The translations under genes and the position numbers were made by a program. 64,000 bases of DNA from Typha latifolia (lineage: Eukaryota > Streptophyta > Magnoliopsida > Poales > Typhaceae): the NCBI GenBank assembly GCA_019914945.1, contig CM034109.1, forward strand, positions 10,408,479-10,472,478, in the 5' to 3' direction. Shown piece after piece: positions 50,005 through 61,587 of this stretch (positions are counted from its first letter, which is position 1; every line of letters starts with the position of its first letter). The notes under the pieces are model-generated. The model was not told the DNA's origin, searched no databases, and worked only from the letters and a program-made list of their open reading frames with translations.

Positions 50005-51982
50005 TTGATATATAGAAAGATAACTGGCAATATTCCGATGTTAAATGACATTATACAAGTACCAAGCACTCGGTCGATCGCATTCTTCGTGCAAGCACCA
50101 ACGAGTCATTGCTTCAATGACATAATTTTTATTTTTTACTTTCACCCAAAACAAAGAAACCAAGTTACATATTACGCATTCATGCACTTCAAGTTGCACT
50201 AGAATCCAGAGAGAAGGCCAGTAGAACATAACATCGCGATGATGGACTCATTTCTACGTCACAACACAAACAGTTTGCATATTTGCTCAAAAGGAAGGAA
50301 ATAGAAGTACATATCATAAATTAAGGGGTTAGAAGAAAAATGTCACATCTCCCATCTTAATAACATAAATATATTTGAAACCTACTTCTCCCACATGTCA
50401 CATCCAATTTTGGAAATTGGACTAGCATCCCGAGCTGCCGTGACATCTCATATAAGGCATTTATTTTTAGATCTTTAAATAGAAAATCCCACTCTCAGCA
50501 AGCTGAACAATGCTACATGCCCTCTTAAATGAAGTTGCACCGCTCGTTGTAGTTACCCAAAAATAGTGCATGCTGCTAACCATAGTTACCTAAGAATATA
50601 TATATATATATATATATATATGATTTTTTTTTTTTTGCACATGATTTCTTATTAAATTGGTGTGGTCTAGTTTAACCACATTTTGCAGCTATTTATTGGG
50701 AATGTATACTGAAACAATATTCTTAATTAATCTTTACACTCTCCCATTTCCAATACCCATTGTAGGAGTATCTTGTCATTTTCAAAGAATTGCTTCTTAA
50801 GTAGTATCCTTTTTATTTGTAAATATGACCAACATATGATTGATGCTCTTCTCCGAGTCAATGCTTCTTGGTCTTTATGTTAGATGTAGGCAATTGCATG
50901 GATGTTATCACACTAACGCAACGTTAGGTATTATTTACATCAATTGACTTCTTTAGGAAGTATCTAGGTGCAACTAACATATCCTAAATACTTTCATTTA
51001 GCTATTAAATGGGAACTGCCATCGTTTAACCTAACCTTATCTTGTGGCCGCCCCATCTGACTTCCAACACTGGGTAGTTATCAACAACAATCACATTGAA
51101 TGCTCTAAACCTTACTCGGCTTTGATACGTTATAGTTTCCTTAATTTTTCGTATTAATTCTCGAGTTTCTACTGGGTTGACGTGTCGAAATAAAATTTGA
51201 CACTCTTGTGAATTAGTCATCAATCCACCACATTTAAGCTTAGTTATATATCACAGGCTGCAGCACAAAGTTTCCCACTGCTAATTTTCACGAGATCGAA
51301 CTTTATTTACCGTTGCACTTACATCTTGGATTTTTTTTTAAAAAAATCATCGATAAATTACAAATAAAAGGCATGCAATTTTATGATTCTTTGCCTCGTG
51401 ATGTGTGCGACATGTAATTAATTGTTGACCAATGGCATCGCCAACGCAGAAAAGAACTCACGCATGCATGCATCATGCATGCCCATTCACGTAAAGCGTT
51501 TTGTTTCAGAATGTTCTAATTAATTAAGGTGTTAATACTGAAAGAATTTAAAATAATCATCAACATCAAGATTAAGTAATATTCCTTGGTACCTTTCATC
51601 ATCAAGATTAAGCAATATTCTCGTACTTAAGAGTAGAGTAAAAAATTAGAATCAAAATCAAAACACGTTAGCTCAACAGTTGAGAACTTCATCTACATTA
51701 AAGATAGATGGGAACCCATACCCATAATTTTTTTTATCAGAATTCCAAAGACTGGTGCATGTGAAAAGCTGGCTAGCTACAACCGGATTTATGCTAATAA
51801 CTCCAAGACAACCACTGCCTTACTGCCATCCACTCTCTGCACGTCCATTAGTGTGAGCAAGAAGCAAGGACGAATTCCTCGCGCGGTCTTCTAGATATCT
51901 ATCAACTCGTCTCTCTCATTACATAGCTCACAGAAACCCCGACTACTACCAAGTACTTATTTGTTTTTCTTTCCCCGCAAAG

Positions 51983-51990
51983 TATAAAAT
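51983..51990 (+). promoter_or_regulatory. Likely TATA box of KCS
   Basis: TATAAAAT, 166 bp before the chosen start codon, giving a leader of about 130 nt. A second TATAAAAA at 52099 would place transcription start only some 20 nt before the 52149 ATG. Confidence 0.5.
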
Positions 51991-52148
51991 CTCTCAATCT
52001 AAAACCTTTTCCCATTCAAGTGCCATTTACTGCTCCCACCCTCAGTCCTGTGAGTGGTTGGAGTAATGATGAATCGACATCAATCGATCTTTTTGCCGTA
52101 TAAAAACCCAACCACACTACTCCTTGCTCTCCTACCAAGAATCTCAAC

Positions 52149-53600
52149 ATGAGGACCAATACTCTTCTATCTCCCCTCACCCCAATCCAACTCCTACAAG
52201 CTTCCTTCTTCTTCCTCTTGGCCTTCATCCTTACTCTCCATGCACTCCTTTCCTCCACCTCCACTTTTCTACTTAGCCCAAAGATGGCGTCTTTCGTATC
52301 TCAAAACAGAGCAGCTTTTGTGTCGCTGCTGTTTTGCAGTTTAGTCCTTTTGCTTTTGTATATTTATAACCGGCGCAGTCGCGAAGTTCTACTGCTTGAC
52401 TACTCTTGTTACCTCCCCGACACGGACCAGAAGTGCAGCTTCGAGGTGTCGCAGTACTTCGTCAAGCGCAGCCGCCGCTTCTCCAAGAAGAGCGAGGAGT
52501 TCATGCGCGGGATCTACTTGAAGTCCGGGCTCGGCGACGAGACTTACGCGCCGCCGTTCATATTCCAAACGGACTATGAGGCGAAGCTCAAGTCGGCGAT
52601 CCAGGAAGCCGAGGAGGGCATGTTCTCCGCCGTTGACGCGCTCCTCTCCAAGGCCAACGTCGCCGTCTCCGACATCGACGTCTTGATCGTGACATGCGGA
52701 TCGTTTACCTCTTGCCCCTCGCTTTCTTCCATATTGATAAACCACTACGGGTTTCGGGAGACCATCGCTAGTTATAACTTAACGGGTATGGGTTGCAGCT
52801 CCGGCGCGGCTTCCATCGACCTTGCGGGTCGGATCCTATCGAGCAGTCGTAGGATCCGATACGCCTTAGTGGTGATCACGGAGAGCATTAGTTTGAACTG
52901 GTACTTCGGGGACAACCGCTCGATGCTGGTGACGAACTGCATCTTTCGGGTGGGCACGGCGGCGGCGCTACTGACCAACGACCCGGCGAGGCGCGGCGGC
53001 GCAAAGATGGTGTTGACCCGGGCGCTCCGGACCCACTGCGGCGCCGACGACGCGGCACACCACGCCGCGTACCAGGAGGAGGACGAGGAAGGCCAGATGG
53101 GCATCGCGCTGACCAAGGACTTGATCCGCGTGGCCGGGGAGGGGCTCCGCACCCACATCCGGTCGCTGGCCCCCAAGGTGCTGACGTGGGGCCAGCTCGC
53201 CCAGCACGCGTGGCACGTGGCGGCAGGGTGGGCGAAGCGGGAGGGGAAGCCACATGTGCCGGACTTCACCCAGGCGTTCGAGCACGTGTGCGTGCACACT
53301 GGGGGCAAGGCGGTGATCGAGGCGGTGAGCCGGATCCTCCGGTTCGACGAGAGTGTGACCGAACCGGCTCGGATGACCCTGCACCGGTTCGGGAACACCT
53401 CAAGCAGCTTGATCTTCTACGAGCTCGCGTATTTCGAGGCAAAGGGGCGGATAAAGAAGGGCGATAAGGTTTGGATGATGGCGTTCGGCACCGGGTTCAA
53501 AGTCTGCAGCTTGGTCTGGACGTCGCTGAAAGATTCGTGCTTGGATGCTGATAACCCCTGGAAGGATTGCATCCATCGTTACCCCGTCAAGGCCTGGTGA
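52149..53600 (+). CDS. KCS: 3-ketoacyl-CoA synthase (fatty acid elongase condensing enzyme)
   Basis: Condenses acyl-CoA with malonyl-CoA in the ER elongase complex, the first step toward very-long-chain fatty acids for waxes, cutin/suberin and lipids. Intronless, 483 residues. Two N-terminal membrane segments (about 14-42 and 56-74) fit KCS topology and favour the 52149 start over the in-frame ATG at 52284, which would lose the first. SGLGDETYAPP at 126-136, catalytic Cys216 in NLTGMGCSSGA, His383 in HTGGK, and His412 and Asn416 in HRFGNTSSS complete the FAE1/KCS active site. The end ADNPWKDCIHRYPV is typical. It resembles the KCS12/KCS19 branch, but the isoform is not certain. From about 52400 the coding DNA is very GC-rich, especially at third positions, unlike its AT-rich surroundings. 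Confidence 0.95.
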   Translation: MRTNTLLSPLTPIQLLQASFFFLLAFILTLHALLSSTSTFLLSPKMASFVSQNRAAFVSLLFCSLVLLLLYIYNRRSREVLLLDYSCYLPDTDQKCSFEVSQYFVKRSRRFSKKSEEFMRGIYLKSGLGDETYAPPFIFQTDYEAKLKSAIQEAEEGMFSAVDALLSKANVAVSDIDVLIVTCGSFTSCPSLSSILINHYGFRETIASYNLTGMGCSSGAASIDLAGRILSSSRRIRYALVVITESISLNWYFGDNRSMLVTNCIFRVGTAAALLTNDPARRGGAKMVLTRALRTHCGADDAAHHAAYQEEDEEGQMGIALTKDLIRVAGEGLRTHIRSLAPKVLTWGQLAQHAWHVAAGWAKREGKPHVPDFTQAFEHVCVHTGGKAVIEAVSRILRFDESVTEPARMTLHRFGNTSSSLIFYELAYFEAKGRIKKGDKVWMMAFGTGFKVCSLVWTSLKDSCLDADNPWKDCIHRYPVKAW

Positions 53601-54973
53601 TCGATCAACGAGTCTGGAAATTCCCACTATCAAGACAACATTAATTATGGAAAGAAAAAAAAAAAGAAAGAAAAGGTGTGATTGGTCATTATAGAAGGTG
53701 GGCCCATCCATCTTACTATAAATGGATTCATTTGAAATAATATGATGATATATAATTAAGGTGCAGGCGTTCTCTGATCCGAGTGATAAATGAGCCAATT
53801 AAATGAAAGATGCACGTCTTAAAAGTAAGTGTCAGAAAAAAATAATATCTACCCTTCCTCTACTAAAAAGATTGCTTCTTTTCATTATTTATATAGCTGG
53901 AATCCCTGATGACCAAGTAGGCCAGTAATGAGTGCAATTCTTCAAAACGTGCTTTGCGTTAGATTTCTCCTTGTTCTATAATATTTATTACTACTTGGCC
54001 ACCCGTGACTACAATGCATGCAAAGAACTATTAAATGAGATATAGCTATGTACGAGAAAATTGTTAAGTGGAATGGATCAAATCCGTGATCCATCCTGCT
54101 GATGATGCATATGGCATACAGATGGTGTCAGCAGATGATCAATGGCTGAATCTCTCAAAACTGGAGCACTAGTCTTTAAAAGGTGCACAGAGGATAGCAG
54201 CAAGCAGTGTGCAGTAATGGCCTCAGACTTGATAATAAGAGATTGCTTTTATTTTGTTAGTGAGTATTATGATGAGGATTGAGGAATGAGGAATGAGGAG
54301 GGTATGTATGGGTGTGGGAGGCCAAACATGCCGTCATCGCTGGAGAGCAGAGATCAAGAGATCTGCAGATAACTTTGGGAAGCAGCTAGCAATGGTCAAT
54401 CTACTATAGTATATCAAGCAACCCATGTGCATGCATGGTATTGCATGCTGATTTCGAGAAATACTCTACGTAGATTCATGTGAGTTGTGTAGCCTGTTGA
54501 TCAGTGATGGCCATGCATGATGTATTTAAATGACATGTCAGAATTATTACAAAAAATGTACCAATTGTCCTCCATAACTAAATTTCATATTATTTATTTA
54601 TTTATTTATTTTTGAAGTACATCATGCTGTACTGGATTAAAAAAAAGAAAGAGATAAGTATAATGTTTGATTCAGATAGTAAAGATAAGGGTTATAAAAT
54701 GTTCGCATTAGTCTTATTGTCCTTTCCTTTGATTTAATATAAATTAGTATTTATAATTTTATTTTATAACTAATATATTGTCTACTCAATTATTTTTCAA
54801 ATTTTTTTATCAAAAGTAATTTGAAAAAAAATGAAAAAAATTCATATTTTAGAAAGCCCAAGCCCAAGCCCAAGCCCAAGCCCAAGCCCATATCCAAAGC
54901 CAGCCATATTGTAATAACAAAGATAACGATAACAAACGAAGGTATACGCACTCCACTGGTGTGTGTAGAAGAA
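53601..54973. other. Intergenic region between KCS and the S1-domain gene
   Basis: KCS 3' UTR, then AT-rich DNA with a TTTA run at about 54591-54613. Next to the S1 gene is an (AAGCCC)n tract. No gene recognised. Confidence 0.55.
54854..54889 (+). repeat. (AAGCCC)6 hexanucleotide repeat
   Basis: Six perfect AAGCCC units about 85 bp before the S1-protein start codon, probably promoter or 5' UTR. It happens to be open as Lys-Pro repeats in the frame of the gene, but no ATG precedes it in that frame. Confidence 0.9.
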
Positions 54974-57900
54974 ATGCGAAGCCATCTCTTAGCTCGAAAC
55001 CTTTGCTTACCTTCGCCACTACCTCAACAAACCAGAGCCATCCCAAGAAGAACTCCTCGTTCCACCTCTCACGACCTTCTCCTCTTCTCCGATCTCTTCC
55101 TCTCTCCTAAAAATCCAATCTTGAGACGAACCCATGTCCCCAAATCCTCCCAAATCGACGATGGCGCCTATGTTAAGGAAGCCGATCTCGAATTGCTTGA
55201 TAAACCATCACCAATCCCGTTCGTGGCCGACAAAGAAGCCTCCAATTCTACCGAACCACCTGAGCGAGAGGAAACACTAGCCCCATTGTTCAATTTCTTC
55301 AAGGCCACAGGTTCGAGCACGGACCTGGACAGCGATGAGAAGCAAGAGGCGGAATCCATGAAAGTGGCTGTCGAATACTACGACCCGAAGCCCGGGGATC
55401 TGGTGGTCGGCGTGATCGTGTCTGGGAACGAGAAAAAGCTTGATGTGAGCATTGGTGCGGACATGCTTGGTACGATGCTGACCAAAGAGGTGCTTCCGCT
55501 TTATAAAGATGAGCTACCGTATCTCCTTTGCGATGTCGAGGAGAACGCAGAGGAGTTCTTGGTTCGTGGGAAGGTTGGAGTTGTGAAGGATGAGGAGGCA
55601 TTGAGTAAAAAGAGGGTGCCGGGGAGGCCTGTTGTCGATGTTGGCACTGTTATCTTCGCAGAGGTACTGGGTCGAACACTTAGCGGGCGGCCGCTGTTGT
55701 CTATGAGAAGGATGTTTCGGAGAGTCGCCTGGCAACGAGTGAGGCAGGTTCTAATCTTCTTCTTCTTCTCCCCATGCGAATTTGAATGTTTTATAGTGTG
55801 TAAGTACTTGTTTATGGTTGTTATCATTGGACATGAATTAACTTTTGCTTGGATTGGGATTAACTTAAAGGAAACACTAGGTTGGAATTGATCTTTCGGT
55901 TTTATCTGATAGTAATTTCAGTAGAATTAGCGTATTTTCTGCTAATATTTATCTTGGAACAAGACAAAGTATAAAGGTCTCATTTTCCCATTCATTTCAA
56001 TTTGCCCCATGATGCTCAAGGAATAGATATATTCAAATTGGATTGTATAGGTGAAGCCATTCTAAGATCGAACCCTCTCAGCAATTAATTGCTTATGATT
56101 GCTCAGCATTCATCAACATCAGCTTGGACAATGGAATGGATTAAGACTTGAAAAAAAGCTGTGCCTCAAACTGAGCTAGTCCATGTCTTCTTCAATCTGC
56201 TTTATAGATGATTAGAGATGCTCCATTTTTCCTAGTGTAGTCCTGGCATTGTATCATCTGATAGTCATGAACTCATGATAGATATTAGTAGTGCTCATTT
56301 TTTGAACAACATTGCCAAAGATGAGGTTTTATGTACTTCATGCAGATTATGCAACTCAATGAGCCTATTGAAGTTAAAATTTCTGAATGGAATACTGGTG
56401 GTCTCCTTGCAAGAATCGAGGTCTTAGTTTATTCGACCATATCCAAAGTTACAATGATGCCTTTATGATACTACAGTAACGGATGCCACTCACTTGATTT
56501 TCAGGGACTAAGAGCATTCCTTCCTAAAGCTGAATTAATGAATAGAGTGAACAACTTCACAGATTTGAAAAATAATGTAAGTGCCTTACTGGAATTATTT
56601 CTATCTGACAAGTCATCTATTTCTGTGATTACCTTATTCCATCCATAAATATTAGGGTATATAATCTTCTTCTATGGACTGTCTTATTAAAGTTGACTTT
56701 TCGTTATATGATATGTTCTCAAGGAAAATTGGATGATTCTACTTTGTGCAGGTTGGTCGAAGGATACATGTGCGCATTTGCAGGATGGATGAAGTGACTA
56801 ATGACCTGATAATTAGTGAGAGAGAAGCCTGGGTTAGTTCTTTAGATTGGCCATTCTTTGTCAACTTACACCTTTTGTCAAAAATCAAAATTATCCCGTG
56901 TCTATTTCCAAATTTGCATATGCTCTCATTGTCCTTGTTCTTTTCACAGGAGATGATGTACCTTAAAGAAGGAACTCTTTTACAAGGAACTGTTCGCAAA
57001 ATTTTTCCGTATGGTGCCCAAATTCGGATAGGCGAGACCAGTAGGAGGTAAGGATTTTGCACCTAAATGTTGCAACTATTGCCTCTATTACTTCTTGAGC
57101 TGGAACCTTGTGATGTCAGCTTTAGCACTAGAACCACTCCTTTTTTCCTTTCCTTTATCCCATTAGTAGATGTTGTTCACCTTTGGGTGTATTAATCTCT
57201 TGTTACATTTTATGGAAGCATTTTGAATCTGTTGATAGCCTTGAAAAAGCAATAGTTTGTAAATAGATTATCTAAAAAGCCATAATCATTTCAACTCATG
57301 AGGTTGCAGAATGTGCCCCTTCTTTTTCCACAGCTGGCTGGCTAATTGGCATCAATTGCAAGTCTTCATGTCCTGTTTCTATTTAATTTTCCTATCATCC
57401 TTAATTAATAATTGGTTTTCTGTTGCAGTGGATTACTGCATGTCTCAAACATTAGCTGTGCTCGTGTTACATCCGTAAGTGACATTCTAAAAGTGGATGA
57501 GGAGGTGAAGGTTCTTGTGGTCAAGTCAATGTACCCAGACAAAATTTCCCTCAGGTGTGCCTTGATTAGGTCATTCCTTTTCCGTGCTTTAATTTACATT
57601 GATTGTTGTCTGTGGTTATGCACGACTTTCTATTTGAAAACACTCAGAAATTCATCTGTTTTGCTATTTCTTCACAAAGTTTACCCAAGCACACAGCTCC
57701 TGTAAATTAGCACGGCTAATAATTAATACTAGTTAAATCTGGCTCTCCCTGACTTTATGAGTATTTTTATTATCCTTGTTACTTGCTCTACAGCATTGCA
57801 GATGTTGAAAGTGAGCCTGGACTCTTTCTTTCAAATAGGGAGGTGAGATCTCTGTTCTTTCTTGATTATGTATCTGCTTTTCTTGCAGTCACTTCCTTCT

Positions 57901-58148
57901 TTTTTTGGATGTTTATTTGTTCTTCGCTATTTTTGCTTCTCTAATCACAGAGGGTGTTTTCCGAGGCGGAGGAGATGGCAAAAAGATACAGACAAAGGCT
58001 TCCAGTCATTTCTGCAACCAATAAACCAGAGCCCCTCATGAATGATACACTTCCATTTGATGACGAGTCTACGGTGTATTCAAATTGGAAATGGTTCAAA
58101 TTCGAGCAGCATGATGAAGTTGACAACAGTGGTGACTCACAATTGTAG
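54974..58148 (+). CDS. RLSB: Chloroplast S1-domain RNA-binding protein, PDE338/RLSB-like
   Basis: By family, a plastid RNA-binding protein; RLSB (Arabidopsis PDE338, At1g71720) binds rbcL mRNA and is needed for normal pigmentation. Eight exons (54974-55747, 56346-56420, 56505-56576, 56752-56832, 56950-57047, 57429-57554, 57794-57842, 57951-58148) join in frame to 490 residues, close to the Arabidopsis length. The N-terminus (MRSHLLARNLCLPSPLPQQ) is rich in R, S and P with few acidic residues, like a transit peptide. A first S1-like fold starts at PGDLVVGVIVSG (about 138), a middle S1 region includes GGLLARIEGLRAFLP, and the clearest S1 domain is at about 340-410 (GTLLQGTVRKIFPYGAQIRIG ... GLLHVSNIS). 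The start is the first ATG in this frame. A likely poly(A) signal AATAAA lies at 58338. Confidence 0.88.
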
Positions 58149-59289
58149 TTCCCTCTTTATCTTTTCCTTTAAAGAGGTCAATAGAAGCTGTGGAAGAGTA
58201 GAGTTCAGTCAGTTACATGGGGGTCATACAAAAATGTTTATTCTTTTTTCTCCTTTTGTATTCTAACCAAAATTAATGTTGAAGATTGGCCAAAAACATT
58301 AGGCTAAAGATTTGGCAAACAGTTTTGTTTTGTAATCAATAAATTTTTTATTTTCTTAAAAATATATATATACAGCAGAAGAACAAGTGAATGTGTACAA
58401 GTTATCTCTTTACAAGAAGCTCGCGTTAAAGGAACACTGAATTCAAAGCTCTCTCGAAGCTTTTCCTGACCAAGAGGAAAGACATTAATCCACTGCTAGA
58501 TCATAAAGAAAAGGAAAGGAAAAATGAGATCCAGCAAAATGATCATTCCCCGTTCAGTGGTTCTGAATCATCTATCATTCATCTAACTTCACCTTTGTTT
58601 AACTGGAAAGCTCCAATCCACTGCCATATTTTCTTTAGCCTTTCTTCCCTGAGAAGTAAAGGTCAGAATTTTAGATTTGTACCAGCGTATTCTTATTAGT
58701 TCAAATATGAAATTTTGTACCTTCTAGTTATGAATTTGGCTAAAACATCAGGTGCTGATCATTGCAAGAACTGCTGCCAAGTCCCCGATTCTTTGTCATG
58801 GATAGCACTTGACACAGCCCTCCATCTTCGCAACTTCAATTCCTCGAGACCACGATTGACTGTCTTCGATTGACCTCATAACATGCCAAAGCCCTTTTGA
58901 AGGTCATGCCAGAGATTTTTCCCACGATTAACATTGAGGAGTTGGGACCTCCACAAGCACCTAAAAGAATGAAGCATTGCAATCCATGATTAGTGTAGAA
59001 AGAAAATAAGTGAGAATTATGAATTTATTATCAACATTTTAACTGGATGAGTATTGTGAGTCTGTTAGTGAAGGCCAGGAACAAATATTACAAACTTGTT
59101 ATCTAAGGTGAATGCTATGCAAAACAAATAAAAGAAATCATCTCTCTTGGAAGGAAGTTACACTGTTAATAAGAAAGAAAATTTGTTGTCTTAATCTCTA
59201 CAACTATAGTTTCTGAAGGTTCCTTCAGTGGAAAAACTAGTTTTAGCGAGCAGACTGAGATTGTAGAATGACTTACAGTTGATGAAATT
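58149..59289. other. Convergent intergenic region (S1 gene 3' / PPR 3')
   Basis: The S1-gene 3' UTR includes AATAAA at 58338-58343. The remainder is moderately AT-rich and probably includes 3' UTR of the minus-strand PPR. No additional gene recognised. Confidence 0.5.
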
Positions 59290-61587
59290 CTAAATCCAGC
59301 TGCAACCAGGTTGCTTGTTTGAATAAAGTTCTTTTAATTTATTCCTGAAAGTTCCCATGTTATTCGATTTCTCAACCGATCCATATATGTTGATAGGATG
59401 CAAATATGGCATTTGGTCCCTCTGATCACATGCAAATAGCTGATTTGCTGCATGCTCTGCCAATTTATCGTTCCAATTCAATAGGCAGCCACTTAGCAAT
59501 GAAGTCCACACAGCAGAATCTGGATGACAAGGCATTGACTTCACTAACCTTTCAGCCTTCTCAACCATTCCTTTCCGACATAGAAGATCAACCATACAAG
59601 CATAATGTTGTAATTTAGGTACAACTCCATAATCATGTTCCATGGAACTGAAGTAGCGGTGAGCTTCCTCCAAAAGGCACATATGACTACAAGCAAAAAG
59701 TATAGCAAGAAGTGTGACCTCATCAGGTTTGATTGACGTCTTCTTCATATTCTCAAATGTTTGGATAGCCTTTTCGCCAAGACTATTTAAAGCATATCCA
59801 TAAACCATTGTATTCCATGTCACGATATCACGATCAGCCATGCCATCGAATACTTGTTTAGCTATGGCCATATCCCCACATTTGCAGTACATATTTATAA
59901 GTGAATTTCCAACTATCAAGTACAGCTGCAAACCAAGCTTGACCGCAACTGTATGAAGTTGCTGCCCAAGAATCAACATAGACAGCTGTGAGGAAGAACT
60001 GAGAAGGCTAGCTATAACCAACTCGCTTGGGCTTATACCAGATGTTGCCATCTTCTTATAGAATAGAAATGCCTCAGCGAATAAACCATTTTGGACAAGT
60101 CCAGTTATGAAAGAATGCCAAGATGCAGCATCATTCTCAGGGCACTTCTTAAAGAGTTTGTAAGCTTCGGTAACCTTTCCGAGACGCAACATACCAGATA
60201 TCATAACATTATATGTTACACAACTCCTTACAGGCATCTTGTGGAAAAGCTCCCATGCATTTTCCAATAATCCTTCCTTCATATAACCGTATATCATAGC
60301 TGTATATGCCATTGCATCTAATTGAAGCATTGCGTTGAACAACTTTTCTGCTTCCTCGAGCCTTCCATTATCCACAAAACTTGATATCAAGGAAGTGGTC
60401 GCTTCCACTGTTGGTTCGGGCATCTTTGAGAACAACTCAAGAGCATCACCAATTCTATTATCTTTCAGATAACCTTCTATCATAGAATTCCATGAGATCC
60501 TGTCCTTCTTATACATACTATCAAACAATTTCCTGGCCTCATGTACCTTCTTCTGGTTTATGTAACCATGCATTAAAATGTTCCACGAACCAATATACTT
60601 GCTTTCCAGTTTATTAAATTCTAACCTTGCTTCTTTCATGTCCAAAGATTTGCAATACATTAGAACTAAGGAGGCCTCAATGCCTTGGTCAAGATGAAAT
60701 CCAGATTTTATAACATATCCATGAATAGTTTTACCATCTCTGATACTTTCTAGACCAGAAAATGCAGTTATTACCTTAACGACAACGGCTCTAGTAGTTT
60801 TGACTCCGTTCCTGATCATATAAATAAACAATTTAATTGCCTCAGCATATTGCTCAATACTAACAAATCCTCCTAACATTACAGACCATGATACAGAATT
60901 TTTGACAGGCATCAAATGAAACAACTCAAATGCAGTCCTCACCTTCTTAACCTTGATAAACCCACTAATCATGGCGGTCCAAGACACAACATTACGACTT
61001 GGCATCTGATCAAAAACTCGACGAGCATCACCAATCCGGTGATTCAGCACATAGCCCGAGATCATCGCATTCCACGTGGCAATACTTGGACTATCGATAC
61101 CGTCGAGAACCCAGACCAAACAGTCAAACACACTGCAATTCGCATACATCGTGATCAGAGAAGTACCCACAAAAACATTTGCCGAGCATTGCGACTTGAT
61201 CGATATTGCATGAATCTGTTCCCCTTGCCTCAACGCTCTCAGCTTTGCACAAGCAAAAAGCACAGTGGAAACAGAAGTATAATTGGGCCTCAACCCAAGC
61301 GAGTGCATCTCCAAAACCATCCGTAACACTTCATTATACTGACCTTCCCGACTATAAGCGGTCATAATTGAATTCCACGAAACAACATCTCTTCGCGGCA
61401 TTTCATCGAACATCTTCCTCGCGGAAACCAAATCGCCAGATCTCGAGTAGCAATCAATAAGTTTGTTCACTGTACTGATGTCTGGGTCGACAACAACACT
61501 CTGTATAGAAAACGGCGCCGACGATTGAGATCTTAACAATTTAAAGGAGAGAGCTGCAGACTTATTAAGTATACGAAGGACGTTCAT
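59290..61587 (-). CDS. E-subclass PLS pentatricopeptide repeat protein
   Basis: Single uninterrupted frame of 765 residues on the minus strand. N-terminus MNVLRILNKSAALSFKLLRS is basic and serine-rich without acidic residues, a good mitochondrial targeting signal. PLS repeats run from about residue 38 (TVNKLIDCYSRSGDLVSAR) with many V-S-W-N/T and M-Y-x-K-C-G signatures to about 660. The C-terminal E region (DSAVWTSLLSGCLL ... GTFRNKLKEL) ends at QPGCSWI; there is no DYW domain. The expected role is sequence-specific organelle RNA binding, probably in editing together with a separate deaminase. The middle of the protein has a run of short S-type repeats without long linkers (VVSWTAMISGF, SVSWSVMLGGF, GSWNILMHGY, RISWNSMIEGY). 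I cannot give a certain Arabidopsis counterpart. Confidence 0.85.
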   Translation of the reverse strand: MNVLRILNKSAALSFKLLRSQSSAPFSIQSVVVDPDISTVNKLIDCYSRSGDLVSARKMFDEMPRRDVVSWNSIMTAYSREGQYNEVLRMVLEMHSLGLRPNYTSVSTVLFACAKLRALRQGEQIHAISIKSQCSANVFVGTSLITMYANCSVFDCLVWVLDGIDSPSIATWNAMISGYVLNHRIGDARRVFDQMPSRNVVSWTAMISGFIKVKKVRTAFELFHLMPVKNSVSWSVMLGGFVSIEQYAEAIKLFIYMIRNGVKTTRAVVVKVITAFSGLESIRDGKTIHGYVIKSGFHLDQGIEASLVLMYCKSLDMKEARLEFNKLESKYIGSWNILMHGYINQKKVHEARKLFDSMYKKDRISWNSMIEGYLKDNRIGDALELFSKMPEPTVEATTSLISSFVDNGRLEEAEKLFNAMLQLDAMAYTAMIYGYMKEGLLENAWELFHKMPVRSCVTYNVMISGMLRLGKVTEAYKLFKKCPENDAASWHSFITGLVQNGLFAEAFLFYKKMATSGISPSELVIASLLSSSSQLSMLILGQQLHTVAVKLGLQLYLIVGNSLINMYCKCGDMAIAKQVFDGMADRDIVTWNTMVYGYALNSLGEKAIQTFENMKKTSIKPDEVTLLAILFACSHMCLLEEAHRYFSSMEHDYGVVPKLQHYACMVDLLCRKGMVEKAERLVKSMPCHPDSAVWTSLLSGCLLNWNDKLAEHAANQLFACDQRDQMPYLHPINIYGSVEKSNNMGTFRNKLKELYSNKQPGCSWI

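Larger units (their letters stand above)
48244..52148. other. Intergenic region between TRB and KCS
   Basis: Holds the TRB leader and promoter (to about 48800), a GC-richer patch at 48950-49500, GCCGGT repeats near 49618-49642, CT-rich and (TA)n tracts, then AT-rich DNA. At 50341-51235 TGTCACATC-like ends and degenerate frames suggest an old retroelement remnant, weakly supported. The KCS promoter occupies the last few hundred bases. No intact gene seen. Confidence 0.5.

Noticed and set aside
51661..51730. tRNA- or SINE-like TAGCTCAACAGTTGAG box
   Set aside because: It resembles an A box, but no convincing B box or cloverleaf could be drawn around it.
52389..53398. Several long minus-strand open frames across KCS
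   Set aside because: They are shadows of a GC-rich coding strand, where stop codons are rare on the opposite strand. They show no recognisable domains.
54821..54973. In-frame N-terminal extension of the S1 protein with Lys-Pro repeats
   Set aside because: The frame is open, but it begins at a non-ATG codon and no ATG occurs before 54974. The repeat is better read as a non-coding hexanucleotide microsatellite.
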